Positions 8,138-16,861 of a stretch of DNA of 64,000 nucleotides are shown here, piece after piece; the stretch's first letter is position 1; every line of letters begins with the position of its first letter. The notes below the pieces were generated by a model. That model made no database searches, was not told where the DNA came from, and worked only from the letters and a program-made list of their open reading frames with translations. Source of the DNA: Streptomyces violaceoruber (lineage in GTDB: Bacteria > Actinomycetota > Actinomycetes > Streptomycetales > Streptomycetaceae); assembly GCF_033406955.1 (NCBI RefSeq), contig NZ_CP137734.1, positions 5,952,001 to 6,016,000 of the forward strand, read 5' to 3'. Both the position numbers and the translations under genes were made by a program.

Positions 8138-9526
8138 TCAGCGCCGTTGCTCCACCGCCGGTGCCGAGCCCGGCAGCGGGCGGCCCGCCGACTCCGTCAT
8201 GAACCACACCGCCACGCCGCCGACCACGGCCGCGGCCATCATGTAGTACGCGGGCATCATCATGTCGCCCGTCGCCCCGATCAGCGCCGTCACCACCAGC
8301 GGCGTCGTCCCGCCGAACAGCGACACCGAGACGTTGAAGCCGATCGACAGCGAGCCGTACCGCACCCGCGTCGGGAACAGCGCCGGCAGCGCCGACGGCA
8401 TGGACGCCGTGAAGCAGACCAGCAGCAGGCCCAGCGCACCCATGCCCAGGGCCACCGCGAGCAGGCTGCCCTCGCGGATCAGCAGCAGCGCCGGGACGGA
8501 CAGCAGCAGGAAGCCCGCGCAGCCCGCCGCGATCACCGGCCGCCGCCCGACCCGGTCGGTCAGCGCGCCCGCGAACGGCTGGACGACCATCATCAGCGTC
8601 ATCACGCCCAGCACCACGAGCAGCCCGTGCGTCTCGTCGTACTTCAGTTCGCTGGTCAGATAGCTCGGCATGTACGACAGCAGCATGTAGTCGGTGACGT
8701 TGAAGACCAGCACCAGGCCGACGCAGAGCAGCAGCGCCCGCCACTGACCTGTGACCATCTCGCGCAGCGGCACCTTCACCCGCGCCGTCTCCGCCTTCGC
8801 CACCTCGGCCGCGAACGCCGGGGTCTCCTCCAGCCGCATCCGCAGGTACAGGCCGACGATGCCCATGGGGCCCGCGATCAGGAACGGGATGCGCCAGCCC
8901 CACGACATCAGGTCGCCGTCCGACAGCAGAGCCGTCATCAGCGTCACCAGACCGGCGCCGCCGATGTACCCGGCGAGCGTGCCGAACTCCAGCCAGCTGC
9001 CGAGGAACCCGCGCCGCTTGTCCGGCGCGTACTCGGCGATGAAGGTGGACGCGCCCGCGTACTCACCGCCGGTGGAGAACCCCTGCACCAGCCGGGCGGC
9101 CAGCAGCAGCACCGGCGCCCAGACACCGATCGTCGCGTACGACGGGATCAGGCCGATCGCGAACGTGCCCGCCGCCATCATGATCATCGTCACGGCGAGC
9201 ACCTTCTGCCGCCCGACCCGGTCCCCGAGCGGGCCGAAGACCATGCCGCCCAGGGGGCGCACCAGGAACGCCGCCGCGAAGGCGCCGAACGTGGAGAGCA
9301 GCTGCGCGGTCGGGTTGCCCGACGGGAAGAAGACCTTGCCCAGCGTCACGGCGATGTAGCTGTAGACGCCGAAGTCGAACCACTCCATCGCGTTGCCCAG
9401 CGCCGCCGCCTTGACGGCACGCCGGACGAGGGCGGGATCGGTGGCGGTGGGCGCGCCGGGGGCACGCGGCACGGCGGATGCGGGGGTGGTCCGGAACGGG
9501 GGAGTGGCGACGGGGGCGGCCGACAA
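8138..9526 (-). CDS. MFS transporter, metabolite:H+ symporter (ProP/KgtP-like)
   Basis: 462 residues with 12 predicted helices. The helix-1 signature GNAMEWFDFGVYSYI and the helix-4/5 block RLVQGFSTGGEYAGASTFIAE are typical of the MHS subfamily that imports carboxylates or betaine-type solutes. There is no ATG before the first helix. The candidates are TTG 9526 (used here) and GTG 9472, both without a convincing ribosome site. It is the first gene of a three-gene operon with the acetyltransferase and methyltransferase. The substrate is unknown. Confidence 0.85.
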   Translation of the reverse strand: MSAAPVATPPFRTTPASAVPRAPGAPTATDPALVRRAVKAAALGNAMEWFDFGVYSYIAVTLGKVFFPSGNPTAQLLSTFGAFAAAFLVRPLGGMVFGPLGDRVGRQKVLAVTMIMMAAGTFAIGLIPSYATIGVWAPVLLLAARLVQGFSTGGEYAGASTFIAEYAPDKRRGFLGSWLEFGTLAGYIGGAGLVTLMTALLSDGDLMSWGWRIPFLIAGPMGIVGLYLRMRLEETPAFAAEVAKAETARVKVPLREMVTGQWRALLLCVGLVLVFNVTDYMLLSYMPSYLTSELKYDETHGLLVVLGVMTLMMVVQPFAGALTDRVGRRPVIAAGCAGFLLLSVPALLLIREGSLLAVALGMGALGLLLVCFTASMPSALPALFPTRVRYGSLSIGFNVSVSLFGGTTPLVVTALIGATGDMMMPAYYMMAAAVVGGVAVWFMTESAGRPLPGSAPAVEQRR

Positions 9527-9936
9527 AACTACGCTCGCCTGCTTTCGACGGGGACGGGGACGGAGGCGGGGGAAACGCCACGACCCGCACGGCGGCGCTG
9601 TCGCCGGGCCGGAAAGAGCCCACGGCACTCGGCCACGGGCGGAAAAGCGACCATAGGCGCTGATGCGCCGTTTACGCCCGGTATGCTTTTCGTTGCACTG
9701 TGCACCAAAATGGCGTACACGCAGGGGACATGCGCGCGCCGCGTGCCGTTCCCCCACCCGCGCTCTGTGATCCTTCTCGCTCCCCGGGTCGAGAAGCGGG
9801 CGGCTGTCAGGTTGAGTGGGGGGCGCTCGCGTCTTCCTCCGGGGGTGGTGCGAGCCTCATAGGGTTCGCAGGGACGGCACACCGCGTCCACGAGCGCGGT
9901 ACGTACGGTACGAACGGGGCGGGAGGCCGACGAGGC
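9527..9936. other. Divergent intergenic region with palindromes, no gene
   Basis: 410 bp between the outward-facing MFS and GT87-PAP2 genes. No credible coding sequence was found. It contains a small hairpin (GGCGC-tgat-GCGCC, 9656-9669) and a palindrome TGCACTGTGCA with a central unpaired base at 9694-9704, set in a locally AT-richer stretch. These are candidate regulatory sites for one or both genes. Confidence 0.45.
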
Positions 9937-12015
9937 GTGGCGAATGCGGAGCACAGTGGGCGACCGGCGGAGTCCTTCGGAGCCTCGGCCGCCGACGTGA
10001 CCAGAGCACGATGGCGCGTCGCACGCCTCGGCCTGTGGCTGATCGCCGCCGTGCTGGCCGTACGACAGGTGGCCGCGGTCCTCGGCACCCCGCGCGGGGA
10101 ACGCCTGACGGACCTGGAGACCTGGGTCGGCGAGCACGGCGTCCTGCACGTGGAGGGGTCCCTCTACGACTCCACCCAGTTCACCGGGACGCCGTTCGTC
10201 GGTCTCGTCCTCAAACCCTTCACCCGCGCCGCCGAGCAGGCCCTCGGCTGGGGCTGGACCTTCGGCTCGCTGCTGCTGGTCGTCGCCCTCGGCCTGGTCG
10301 CCGCCCGCGCCCTGCCCCAGCCGGTCGGACGCCGTACGGCGCTGCTGGCGGCGCCGGTCGCCATCAGCCTGCTGATGCTGTCGCTCCCGGTGCGCAACGC
10401 GTTCTGGCTCGGCCAGACCAGCATCATCCCGGTCCTCCTCGTCCTGCTCGGCTGCTTCGCCGTACGCGGGGCCCAGGGCGACCGGGCGGGCGGCGTGCTG
10501 ATCGGTGTCGCCGCCGCCTTCCAGCCGACCGTTCTCCTCTTCGTCCCGCTGCTGTGGTTCACCGACCGCAGACGCGCCGCCGTGTCGACCGGGATCACGT
10601 TCGCCGCCTGCACGGCCGTCGCCTGGGCGGCCATGGCCCAGGACTCCTACACGTACTGGGTGCACCACATGGCGGGCGTCGGCCTGGGCGGCGAGGCCGA
10701 CGACCTCGCCAACCAGTCGCTGCACGGCGTGCTCCTCCGCCTCGGCCTGAACGGCCCGCTGGAGATCGCCCTCTTCCTCCTGCTCGGCGCCGCCGTCGCC
10801 GTCCTCGCGCTGCGCCGCGCCGTGCGCTACGCCCGCGACGGCCAGCTGCTGCTCGCCGTCGCCGTCACCGGCTGCGCGGCCGTGGCCGTGTCCCCGGCCA
10901 CCTGGCAGCACCAGCTGCTGTGGGTGCTGCCCGCGGTCGTCGGCCGGGTCGGCAGGCGGGCCTCGGACCGGTACGTGTGGCCGGTCGCCGTCGTCCTGGT
11001 GATGACGCTGCCCGCGAAGATGATGCTGCCGGACATGTCGGCCCTGTACCCGCTGCGGGACAACGTCGTCCTGCTCGCCGCGCTGGCCGCCGCCGTCGCC
11101 GTGCCCTTCCTGCCGCGCACGTCGCCCTACTTCGACACCCCGGTCCCCACGGCCTACGCGCCCCCCGTCCCGACCCGGTTCAAGCACGTCCCGCTGCTGC
11201 CGTTCCTGCGCCGGGTCCTCACCCGCCCCAACCTCCTCCTGGAACTGCTCCTCATCCGGGTCACCTACGCCGCCTACTCCCAGGTCCGCCTCGCGGCGAC
11301 CGGCGGCAGCAACTCGGCCGGCCGGGCGCGCGCCGAGGAGCACGGCACGCAGATCCACGACATCGAGCGGTTCCTGCACATCGACATCGAGCACGCGATC
11401 AACCACGCGGTGGTCGAGGTCGGCTGGCTGCGGGACTTCTTCGACTTCTACTACACGTCGTTCCACTTCGTCGTCCCGCTGGCCGTCCTCGGCGTCCTGT
11501 ACTGGCGCCGGCCCGTCGACTACCGCTGGGCCCGTGCCTCCCTGGGCTTCGCCACCCTGCTGGCCCTGGTCGGCTTCTGGCTCTACCCGCTGGCCCCGCC
11601 GCGGCTGATGCCAGGGCTCGGGATCATCGACACCGTGCACGGCGTGCAGGACTTCTCCAAGCCGGACTACGGCACGCTGACGCACCTCACCAACCAGTAC
11701 GCGGCGATGCCGTCACTGCACTTCGGCTGGTCCCTGTGGTGCGGCGTGGCGATCGCGATCATCGCGCCGAGGATGTGGATGAAGGCCCTGGGCCTGCTCC
11801 ACCCGCTCTTCACCGTCTCGGCGATCGTGGCGACCGGAAACCACTGGGTCCTGGACGCGGTGGGCGGCGCGGCGGTGGTCGCGGCGGGCTTCGGTCTGAC
11901 GTACTGGTTCCAGGGCCCGCGGGCCCGGACGGCGGCGGCGAAGGAGGTCGCGGCGCCCGCGCCCGGCGTCAGCAGCGATCCCCCGGCCCCGGCGAAGGAC
12001 CGTACCGGGAGCTGA
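9937..12015 (+). CDS. Bifunctional GT87 mannosyltransferase-like / PAP2 phosphatase membrane protein
   Basis: 693 residues, GTG 9937, with GGAGG about ten bases upstream. The first ~450 residues are a polytopic membrane domain like DUF2029/GT87, the family of polyprenyl-phosphate-mannose-dependent transferases such as PimE. After a hydrophilic joint (near 470-490) a second membrane domain follows with PAP2 features of the AUR1/inositol-phosphoryl-ceramide-synthase type: AAMPSLHFGWS (PSxH) and TGNHWVLDAVGG (H...D). Both activities act on lipid-linked substrates at the membrane, so the fusion may couple glycosyl transfer to lipid phosphate removal. The 3' end overlaps the facing gene by 47 bp. 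Substrates are not known. Confidence 0.85.
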   Translation: MANAEHSGRPAESFGASAADVTRARWRVARLGLWLIAAVLAVRQVAAVLGTPRGERLTDLETWVGEHGVLHVEGSLYDSTQFTGTPFVGLVLKPFTRAAEQALGWGWTFGSLLLVVALGLVAARALPQPVGRRTALLAAPVAISLLMLSLPVRNAFWLGQTSIIPVLLVLLGCFAVRGAQGDRAGGVLIGVAAAFQPTVLLFVPLLWFTDRRRAAVSTGITFAACTAVAWAAMAQDSYTYWVHHMAGVGLGGEADDLANQSLHGVLLRLGLNGPLEIALFLLLGAAVAVLALRRAVRYARDGQLLLAVAVTGCAAVAVSPATWQHQLLWVLPAVVGRVGRRASDRYVWPVAVVLVMTLPAKMMLPDMSALYPLRDNVVLLAALAAAVAVPFLPRTSPYFDTPVPTAYAPPVPTRFKHVPLLPFLRRVLTRPNLLLELLLIRVTYAAYSQVRLAATGGSNSAGRARAEEHGTQIHDIERFLHIDIEHAINHAVVEVGWLRDFFDFYYTSFHFVVPLAVLGVLYWRRPVDYRWARASLGFATLLALVGFWLYPLAPPRLMPGLGIIDTVHGVQDFSKPDYGTLTHLTNQYAAMPSLHFGWSLWCGVAIAIIAPRMWMKALGLLHPLFTVSAIVATGNHWVLDAVGGAAVVAAGFGLTYWFQGPRARTAAAKEVAAPAPGVSSDPPAPAKDRTGS

Positions 12016-13624
12016 TCCGGTACTCGCCCGGCGCCCCGACGGTCAGCCGGGTGAACTCGCCGTCCTGCTTCAGGCACCCGCCGTCGCTGCGCAGCCACGG
12101 CGACCAGGCGACCCGCACGGTCACCGCGCCGGGCCGCTCCACGCGCAGTACGAGGTCGGCGGGGCCGGTGGACACGACGGTGCCGGGCGCGGAGACGAGC
12201 GGTACGGCGTCCCGCACCCGGAAGACCAGCCAGTGCGGGTCCCGCCAGACGGGCTCCAGCCAGTCGGGCCGCAGCTCCGGGTCCCGTACCAGCTCCGCCT
12301 CCGCCCTGGCCGGGCCGTCCGGCCTGCCGAGCGGAACGACGACGAAGCCGACCGCCCACCGGTCCAGCCACTCCCGGTAGGTGGCCGCGGAGAAGCTGCC
12401 GTCGTAGAAGAGGCGGCCGCGTTCCACGTCGAGCTGCCGGTTCCAGCCGCGGGCCAGGTTGACGTGCGGGGCGAGCAGGGTGGCCTCGCGGTGGTTGCGG
12501 GCCGGCACCACCTCCACCCGCGTGCGGTCGGCGCCGAGCCCTTGCAGGGCCGCCACGACACCGTCCGTCTCGGCGGCCCAGGCGGGCACGACGGTGGACA
12601 CCCGCAGATCGGAGACGGTCTTGCCGCCCACCCACCACACGGAGTAGGCGAGCGCGACGGCCAGCAGCCCCCGCGCGAGCCGCCGCACCCGGTCCGCGGT
12701 GAGCGCGGGCGGGGCGGTGAGCAGGGCCGCCAGCAGCACGGCGGGCGCGAACAGCTCCGCGAACCGTTCGACGTTCGTCCCGACCGGCGAGGCGATCAGA
12801 TACGTCAGCACGGTCCCGAGCGCGTAAACGGCCCCGCTCCACCGGGCGACCCGCCAGGTACGCGGGGCCAGCACGGTGACGGCGAGGCCGAGCAGGACCG
12901 GCGGCCAGATGCGGGCGAACGCCATCGGCTGCTCCCCCGTGAAGGGAAAGAACAGCGTCGTCAGCCCGACCACGGCCGCCGGGGGTATGAGCAGGCAGAG
13001 GGCGCGCCCCCAGTCCCGTACGAGCAGGAACGCGGCCCCCACGACGGCGACGAAGAGCCCGGCCACCGGCGAGGCCATCGTCGCCAGCGCCGCGTACCCG
13101 GCGGCGAGCCACAGCCGCCGCTCCCGCACCAGCGGCACGCAGGCCGCCAGGGCGAGCGCGACGCCGAGCGCGAAGGTGGCCCGGCCCGAGGCGACGTCGC
13201 ACCACAGCGCGAGCGAGGCGAGCAGCGCGGGCCACACCGGCCGGCGCACCCCGCACCGCACGACCAGCACGGCCGCCAGCCAGGAGGCGGCGAGCCCGGA
13301 CACGACCGTGACCGTGCGGACACCGACCAGCGCCATCAAGTACGGGGAGATGACGCTGTAGTTGGCGGTGTGCATCCCGCCGTACCAGAACAGCCCGTAC
13401 GCCGAACCCCCGTGCCGCGACGCGAAGTCCGCCCACGCCTCCTGCGCGGCGAGGTCACCGCCGCCGGTGGCGAGAAACGCCCACCACACCACGTACAGCG
13501 GAACGGTGGGCAGCGTGGCGAGCAGCGGCACGCGATGCCGGCGCCCGAAGGCGCGCAGGGCGTCACCCGGACGTCTGTCCTGACGCTGTTCGGTCCGGGT
13601 GACGGTGAGTTCGGCAGGGGCCAC
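11969..13624 (-). CDS. Polytopic membrane protein, possible glycosyltransferase of GT-C type
   Basis: 551 residues, GTG 13624. About ten membrane helices occupy residues 30-375, followed by a soluble C-terminal part of about 170 residues. The early loop between helices 1 and 2 has acidic residues (GGGDLAAQEAWADF), as seen in GT-C glycosyltransferases. The C-terminal domain contains WNRQLDVERGRLFYDGSF and a beta-rich end. I do not recognise a named family. The stop lies inside the 3' end of the convergent GT87-PAP2 gene. A role in cell-surface glycan or lipid assembly fits the neighbour but is inference. Confidence 0.65.
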   Translation of the reverse strand: MAPAELTVTRTEQRQDRRPGDALRAFGRRHRVPLLATLPTVPLYVVWWAFLATGGGDLAAQEAWADFASRHGGSAYGLFWYGGMHTANYSVISPYLMALVGVRTVTVVSGLAASWLAAVLVVRCGVRRPVWPALLASLALWCDVASGRATFALGVALALAACVPLVRERRLWLAAGYAALATMASPVAGLFVAVVGAAFLLVRDWGRALCLLIPPAAVVGLTTLFFPFTGEQPMAFARIWPPVLLGLAVTVLAPRTWRVARWSGAVYALGTVLTYLIASPVGTNVERFAELFAPAVLLAALLTAPPALTADRVRRLARGLLAVALAYSVWWVGGKTVSDLRVSTVVPAWAAETDGVVAALQGLGADRTRVEVVPARNHREATLLAPHVNLARGWNRQLDVERGRLFYDGSFSAATYREWLDRWAVGFVVVPLGRPDGPARAEAELVRDPELRPDWLEPVWRDPHWLVFRVRDAVPLVSAPGTVVSTGPADLVLRVERPGAVTVRVAWSPWLRSDGGCLKQDGEFTRLTVGAPGEYRISSRYGPSPGPGDRC

Positions 13625-13631
13625 GGTCGGG

Positions 13632-13701
13632 GTTTCCGTTCGAGGTCATCGAGGGTGCCCGGTGTGGACACACGTGCGAAGACGATAATTCGAACGGAAA
13701 C
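13632..13701. promoter_or_regulatory. Long inverted repeat upstream of the membrane protein gene
   Basis: Perfect 12-bp arms gtttccgttcga (13632-13643) and tcgaacggaaac (13690-13701), separated by 46 bp, begin 8 bp before the GTG of the gene to the left. The arms are AT-rich for this genome and flank the likely promoter; they could be paired operator half-sites. Confidence 0.5.
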
Positions 13702-13722
13702 GTTGGCCCGGACCGGGCCCGA

Positions 13723-13833
13723 TTACCCGGCGGTGGCGGTCGCCCAGCCGACGAAGGCGGTGAAGGCGGCGGGGGTCAGGGTGAGTCCCCGGCCCGACGG
13801 GGTTCTGGAGTCGCGGACGGCGACGGCGGCGTG
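13723..13833 (-). pseudogene. DUF397-domain gene remnant (C-terminal end only)
   Basis: The last 36 codons before the TAA at 13723 read as the end of a DUF397 domain: VAVRDSRTPSGRGLTL, then TPAAFTAFVGW. The normal N-terminal half of this ~65-residue actinobacterial family (the WRKSSYS...CVEVA part) is not present upstream, and there is no credible start. It is therefore called a remnant. Intact members usually sit beside XRE regulators, and none is here. Confidence 0.5.
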
Positions 13834-13895
13834 GCGGGGCCGAAGGGCGGCAAGACGGTGTGGTTCGAGTGCGGGGCGGTTCCGCACCGGCCCGG

Positions 13896-14675
13896 CTAGA
13901 GCTTTGCGAGGAAAGGTTCCATCGCCGCCCAGGTCGCGTCCGGGGCTTCGAGGTGCGGGAGGTGCCCGGCTTCCGGGACCTCGACGAACCGCGCGCCGGG
14001 TATGGCGCGTGCGACGGCTCGCCCGTAGACAGGCGTGACGATGCGGTCGCTCTCGCCCCACACCACGAGTGCCGGGACGTCCACCGTGTCGAGCCGGCCG
14101 AGCAGCGTCGGATCGCTCATGCTCCGGCCCGCGACGGCGGCGATGGTGCGGCCGTTCGCCTGCTGGATCGCGCGCTGCTCGTCGGTGAGGCGGGCGGGGT
14201 CGACGTAACCGCGCTCCGGGTGGTGCCAGGCGGCCTCGGCGAGTCCACGGGCGTCCAGGGCGAAGAAGTCCGCGACGGGTTCGCCGTCCACCACCGCGCC
14301 GACGCCGTCGATGACGACCACGCCCCCGATCACTCCCGCACAACGGTCGTCGGCGGCGGCCTGCACGGCCATCTCGAGAGCCACCCACCCGCCGATCGAG
14401 GATCCGATCAGCACGACGTCTCGGCCGCCTATCTCGCGCAGGCGCGCGAGATAGGCGGCCGCGAGCTGAGGGACCGAGGCGATGGAGTCGGGGCGCGTCG
14501 TGCCCTCCCAGCCGGGATGCGTGGGCGCGAACGCGTGCATCGTGGCCGCGAGATGCCCCACGAGGGGCGCGACGGTCCGGGGTCCGCCGCCGCCGTGCAG
14601 TACGAGTGCCGTGCGTGCTGCTGCGGGGGAGCCGGCCCGGAGGGCGGGAAGGCCCTGGACGAGAGAGATGTTCAT
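13896..14675 (-). CDS. Alpha/beta-fold hydrolase
   Basis: 259 residues; ATG 14675 follows AGGAG at five bases. The catalytic triad is complete: nucleophile Ser93 in GSSIG, Asp210 in WGESDRI, His238 in EAGHLPHLE, with LVLHGGGGP as the oxyanion loop. The substrate is unknown; esterase, lactonase or haloperoxidase-like roles are all possible. It is divergently arranged with a MarR regulator across a 59-bp gap holding a perfect operator-like inverted repeat, so it is very likely the regulator's target. Confidence 0.9.
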   Translation of the reverse strand: MNISLVQGLPALRAGSPAAARTALVLHGGGGPRTVAPLVGHLAATMHAFAPTHPGWEGTTRPDSIASVPQLAAAYLARLREIGGRDVVLIGSSIGGWVALEMAVQAAADDRCAGVIGGVVVIDGVGAVVDGEPVADFFALDARGLAEAAWHHPERGYVDPARLTDEQRAIQQANGRTIAAVAGRSMSDPTLLGRLDTVDVPALVVWGESDRIVTPVYGRAVARAIPGARFVEVPEAGHLPHLEAPDATWAAMEPFLAKL

Positions 14676-14692
14676 GACGCTCCTGCTGGCTT

Positions 14693-14726
14693 CGTATCAA
14701 CATGTTTATATACGAGTGTTGATACG
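14693..14726. promoter_or_regulatory. Operator-like inverted repeat between hydrolase and marR-type genes
   Basis: Perfect 10-bp arms cgtatcaaca (14693-14702) and tgttgatacg (14717-14726) flank a 14-bp AT-rich spacer containing tttatata. The element fills most of the divergent gap. TACGCT at 14723-14728 lies six bases before the marR ATG and could be a -10 box of a leaderless transcript. This is the probable MarR binding site. Confidence 0.75.
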
Positions 14727-14734
14727 CTAACACC

Positions 14735-15148
14735 ATGGCGACCGACCTGGAAGTCCTCGGGCAGGCGATCAAACGTGCGCAGTACCGCAACCACCGCGCG
14801 ATGGACGCCGCACTGCGCGAGACCGGGGTCAGCCTCGTTCAGTGGGACGCACTGCGCGCCATCGAGCGGATGCCCGGAGCCTCCGGGCACGAACTGGCCG
14901 TCGCGACGTTCCAGAGCGACCAGGCGTTCGGCACCCTCGCGAACCGGCTCGTGGAGCGCGGGCTCATCACCCGGTCCGCAGGCCGTGGGCGACGCCTCGA
15001 TCACGCGCTCACCGAGTCCGGGCGGGCGGCACTCGCGGAAGGGCGGCAGTTGGCGACCGGCGTCCTGCGGGACCTCTTCGCACCTCTCGGCGAGGAGCAG
15101 CGGGCGCAACTGCTGCGCGCGCTCCGGGACCTGACCGAGGGCCCCTAG
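14735..15148 (+). CDS. MarR-family transcriptional regulator
   Basis: 137 residues with the MarR winged helix: GVSLVQWDALRAIERMPG, the recognition-helix region (HELAVATFQSDQAFGTLANR), and the wing VERGLITRSAGRGRRLDHALTE cited here in parts. No ribosome site precedes ATG 14735, and a -10-like TACGCT sits six bases upstream, so a leaderless mRNA is plausible. It should repress itself and the divergent hydrolase through the inverted repeat between them. Its stop shares the palindrome CTAG with the stop of the convergent isochorismatase-like gene. Confidence 0.9.
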   Translation: MATDLEVLGQAIKRAQYRNHRAMDAALRETGVSLVQWDALRAIERMPGASGHELAVATFQSDQAFGTLANRLVERGLITRSAGRGRRLDHALTESGRAALAEGRQLATGVLRDLFAPLGEEQRAQLLRALRDLTEGP

Positions 15149-15735
15149 GTCAGGGACTCCTGCGACGGCACGACGACCCCGTACATGTCGGCGACAGTGG
15201 CGAGGGCGCCGTAGTGCACCTGGCGGGCGTCGAGTTCGGTGTCCGCGACCGGCAGGGCGCGGGTGGCGCAGGCGTCGGCGACGACCGTGGGGCGGTTGCC
15301 GCGCAGGAAGGCGCCCTGGGCGGTGAAGGCCACGCACATGTGGGTCATGAAGCCGACGACGACGAGGTCGTTGTTGCCTGCCGCGTCGACGTGCTCGCCC
15401 AGGTCGGTGCCGAAGAAGGAGTCCGGCGCCTTCTTGGTGACGACGGGTTCGCCGTCGACCGGGGCGACGCTCGGGTGGATCTGCCCGATCTCGGCCCCGA
15501 GGTCGTACGGGCTGCCCTCGCCGCCGTCGTGGACGACGTGGACGACCCTGGCACCCTCCCGGCGGGCGCGGGCCAGCAGCCGGGCGCCCGCGTCCAGCGC
15601 GGCCTGCCAGCCGTCGAGTTCCATCACGCCGGTCGTGTAGGTGTTCTGGTAGTCGACGAGGACCAGCGTGGAGTCGGCGAGCTTCGCGGGGGTGTCGTCG
15701 AGCCCGCTGAGGCGGCGCAGCGTGGTTCTGGGCAT
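15145..15735 (-). CDS. Isochorismatase-fold cysteine hydrolase
   Basis: 196 residues; ATG 15735 follows GAGGAG by five bases. The catalytic triad of the family is visible: Asp28 (LVLVDYQNTY), Lys101 or Lys102 (VTKKAPDSFFGTDL), and Cys134 (GFMTHMCV), with the cis-peptide VVGFMT before it. Members hydrolyse amides or isochorismate; amidase/nicotinamidase-like activity is most likely for this Cys-containing type. It is divergent from a GlxA-type regulator, a common pairing in which the regulator controls the hydrolase. Confidence 0.9.
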   Translation of the reverse strand: MPRTTLRRLSGLDDTPAKLADSTLVLVDYQNTYTTGVMELDGWQAALDAGARLLARARREGARVVHVVHDGGEGSPYDLGAEIGQIHPSVAPVDGEPVVTKKAPDSFFGTDLGEHVDAAGNNDLVVVGFMTHMCVAFTAQGAFLRGNRPTVVADACATRALPVADTELDARQVHYGALATVADMYGVVVPSQESLT

Positions 15736-15867
15736 GGGAACTCCTCGAATCCGGGTGTGGGTGAAGGCCGTCGGCCTGCTCCTACGACGCTAGGGCTCGC
15801 CCGGTGATGTCGGCAATGTCGTCTAACCTGCAGATACCGACATGGCCGTGGGACAGCGGGAGGAACC

Positions 15868-16860
15868 GTGAACTCCGTCGGACGACTGATCGTCGTCGTG
15901 CTCTTCGAGGGCGTCGACCTGCTCGATGTCACCGGGCCGCCGGAGGTGTTCTCCCTCGCCCGGCGCGAGACGGAGGACGCGGCGGGCTACGAGGTGGTCC
16001 TCGCCGCCGTGACCATGGACCCGGTGACCACCGCCGCCGGAGTCCGCGTCCTGCCGGACGCCACCTTCGAGCACCTGTCCGCGCGGCGCATCGACACCCT
16101 GATCGTGCCCGGCGCGGTCGAGATCGACGGCCGGCGCCGGGTCCGGGCGGTCACCGACCCCGTCGTGGTCGAGTGGGTGCGGCGCCTCGCGGCACGCACC
16201 CGGCGGGTCACGTCCGTCTGCGTCGGGGCGCACGTCCTGGCCGCCGCCGGGCTGCTCGACGGCAAGCGCGCCACCACGCACTGGTCGACCGCGCGGCAGC
16301 TCGCCGACGAGCATCCGGCGGTCGAGGTCGACGCCGACCCGATCTTCATCCGCGAGGGCGACGTGTGGACCGGCGCGGGCATCAGCTCCTGCCTGGACCT
16401 CTCCCTCGCCCTCGTCGCCGACGATCTCGGCGAGGCGGTGGCGCTCCGGGTGGCCCGGCAGCTCGTGATGTACCTGAAGCGGCCGAGCGGGCAGAGCCAG
16501 TTCAGCGTGCCGCTGGAGCAGGTCTCCACGACCCGGCGCGTCGAGGACCTCCGCCACCACATCCTGGGCAACATCGCCGCACCGCTCACCGTCGCCGACC
16601 TCGCGGCCCACGCCCACGTCAGCGACCGGCAGCTCACCCGCATCTTCAAGACCGAACTCGGCACGACCCCGTACGCCTACGTCGAGTCGGCGCGCGTGGA
16701 GGCGGCACGCCAGCAGCTGGAATCCACCGACGCGACCCTGGAACGCGTCGCGTCGGCCTGCGGTTTCGGCACCGTCGACACCCTGGTCAGAGCCTTCCGC
16801 CGCAGACTCGACACGACCCCGACCGAGTACCGGCGCCGCTTCCGGACGGGCGCGGCCTGA
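15868..16860 (+). CDS. GlxA-type transcriptional regulator (DJ-1/PfpI plus AraC HTH)
   Basis: 330 residues; GTG 15868 follows GGAGG. The N-terminal ~190 residues are a DJ-1/PfpI amidotransferase-like domain, with the nucleophile-elbow Cys in RRVTSVCVGAHVLAAAGLL and TTHW after it. The C-terminal ~100 residues form a double AraC helix-turn-helix (ADLAAHAHVSDRQLTRIFK, then ERVASACGFGTVDTLVRAF). Such regulators sense small metabolites. The divergent isochorismatase-fold gene 132 bp away is the probable target. Confidence 0.9.
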   Translation: MNSVGRLIVVVLFEGVDLLDVTGPPEVFSLARRETEDAAGYEVVLAAVTMDPVTTAAGVRVLPDATFEHLSARRIDTLIVPGAVEIDGRRRVRAVTDPVVVEWVRRLAARTRRVTSVCVGAHVLAAAGLLDGKRATTHWSTARQLADEHPAVEVDADPIFIREGDVWTGAGISSCLDLSLALVADDLGEAVALRVARQLVMYLKRPSGQSQFSVPLEQVSTTRRVEDLRHHILGNIAAPLTVADLAAHAHVSDRQLTRIFKTELGTTPYAYVESARVEAARQQLESTDATLERVASACGFGTVDTLVRAFRRRLDTTPTEYRRRFRTGAA

Positions 16861-16861
16861 G

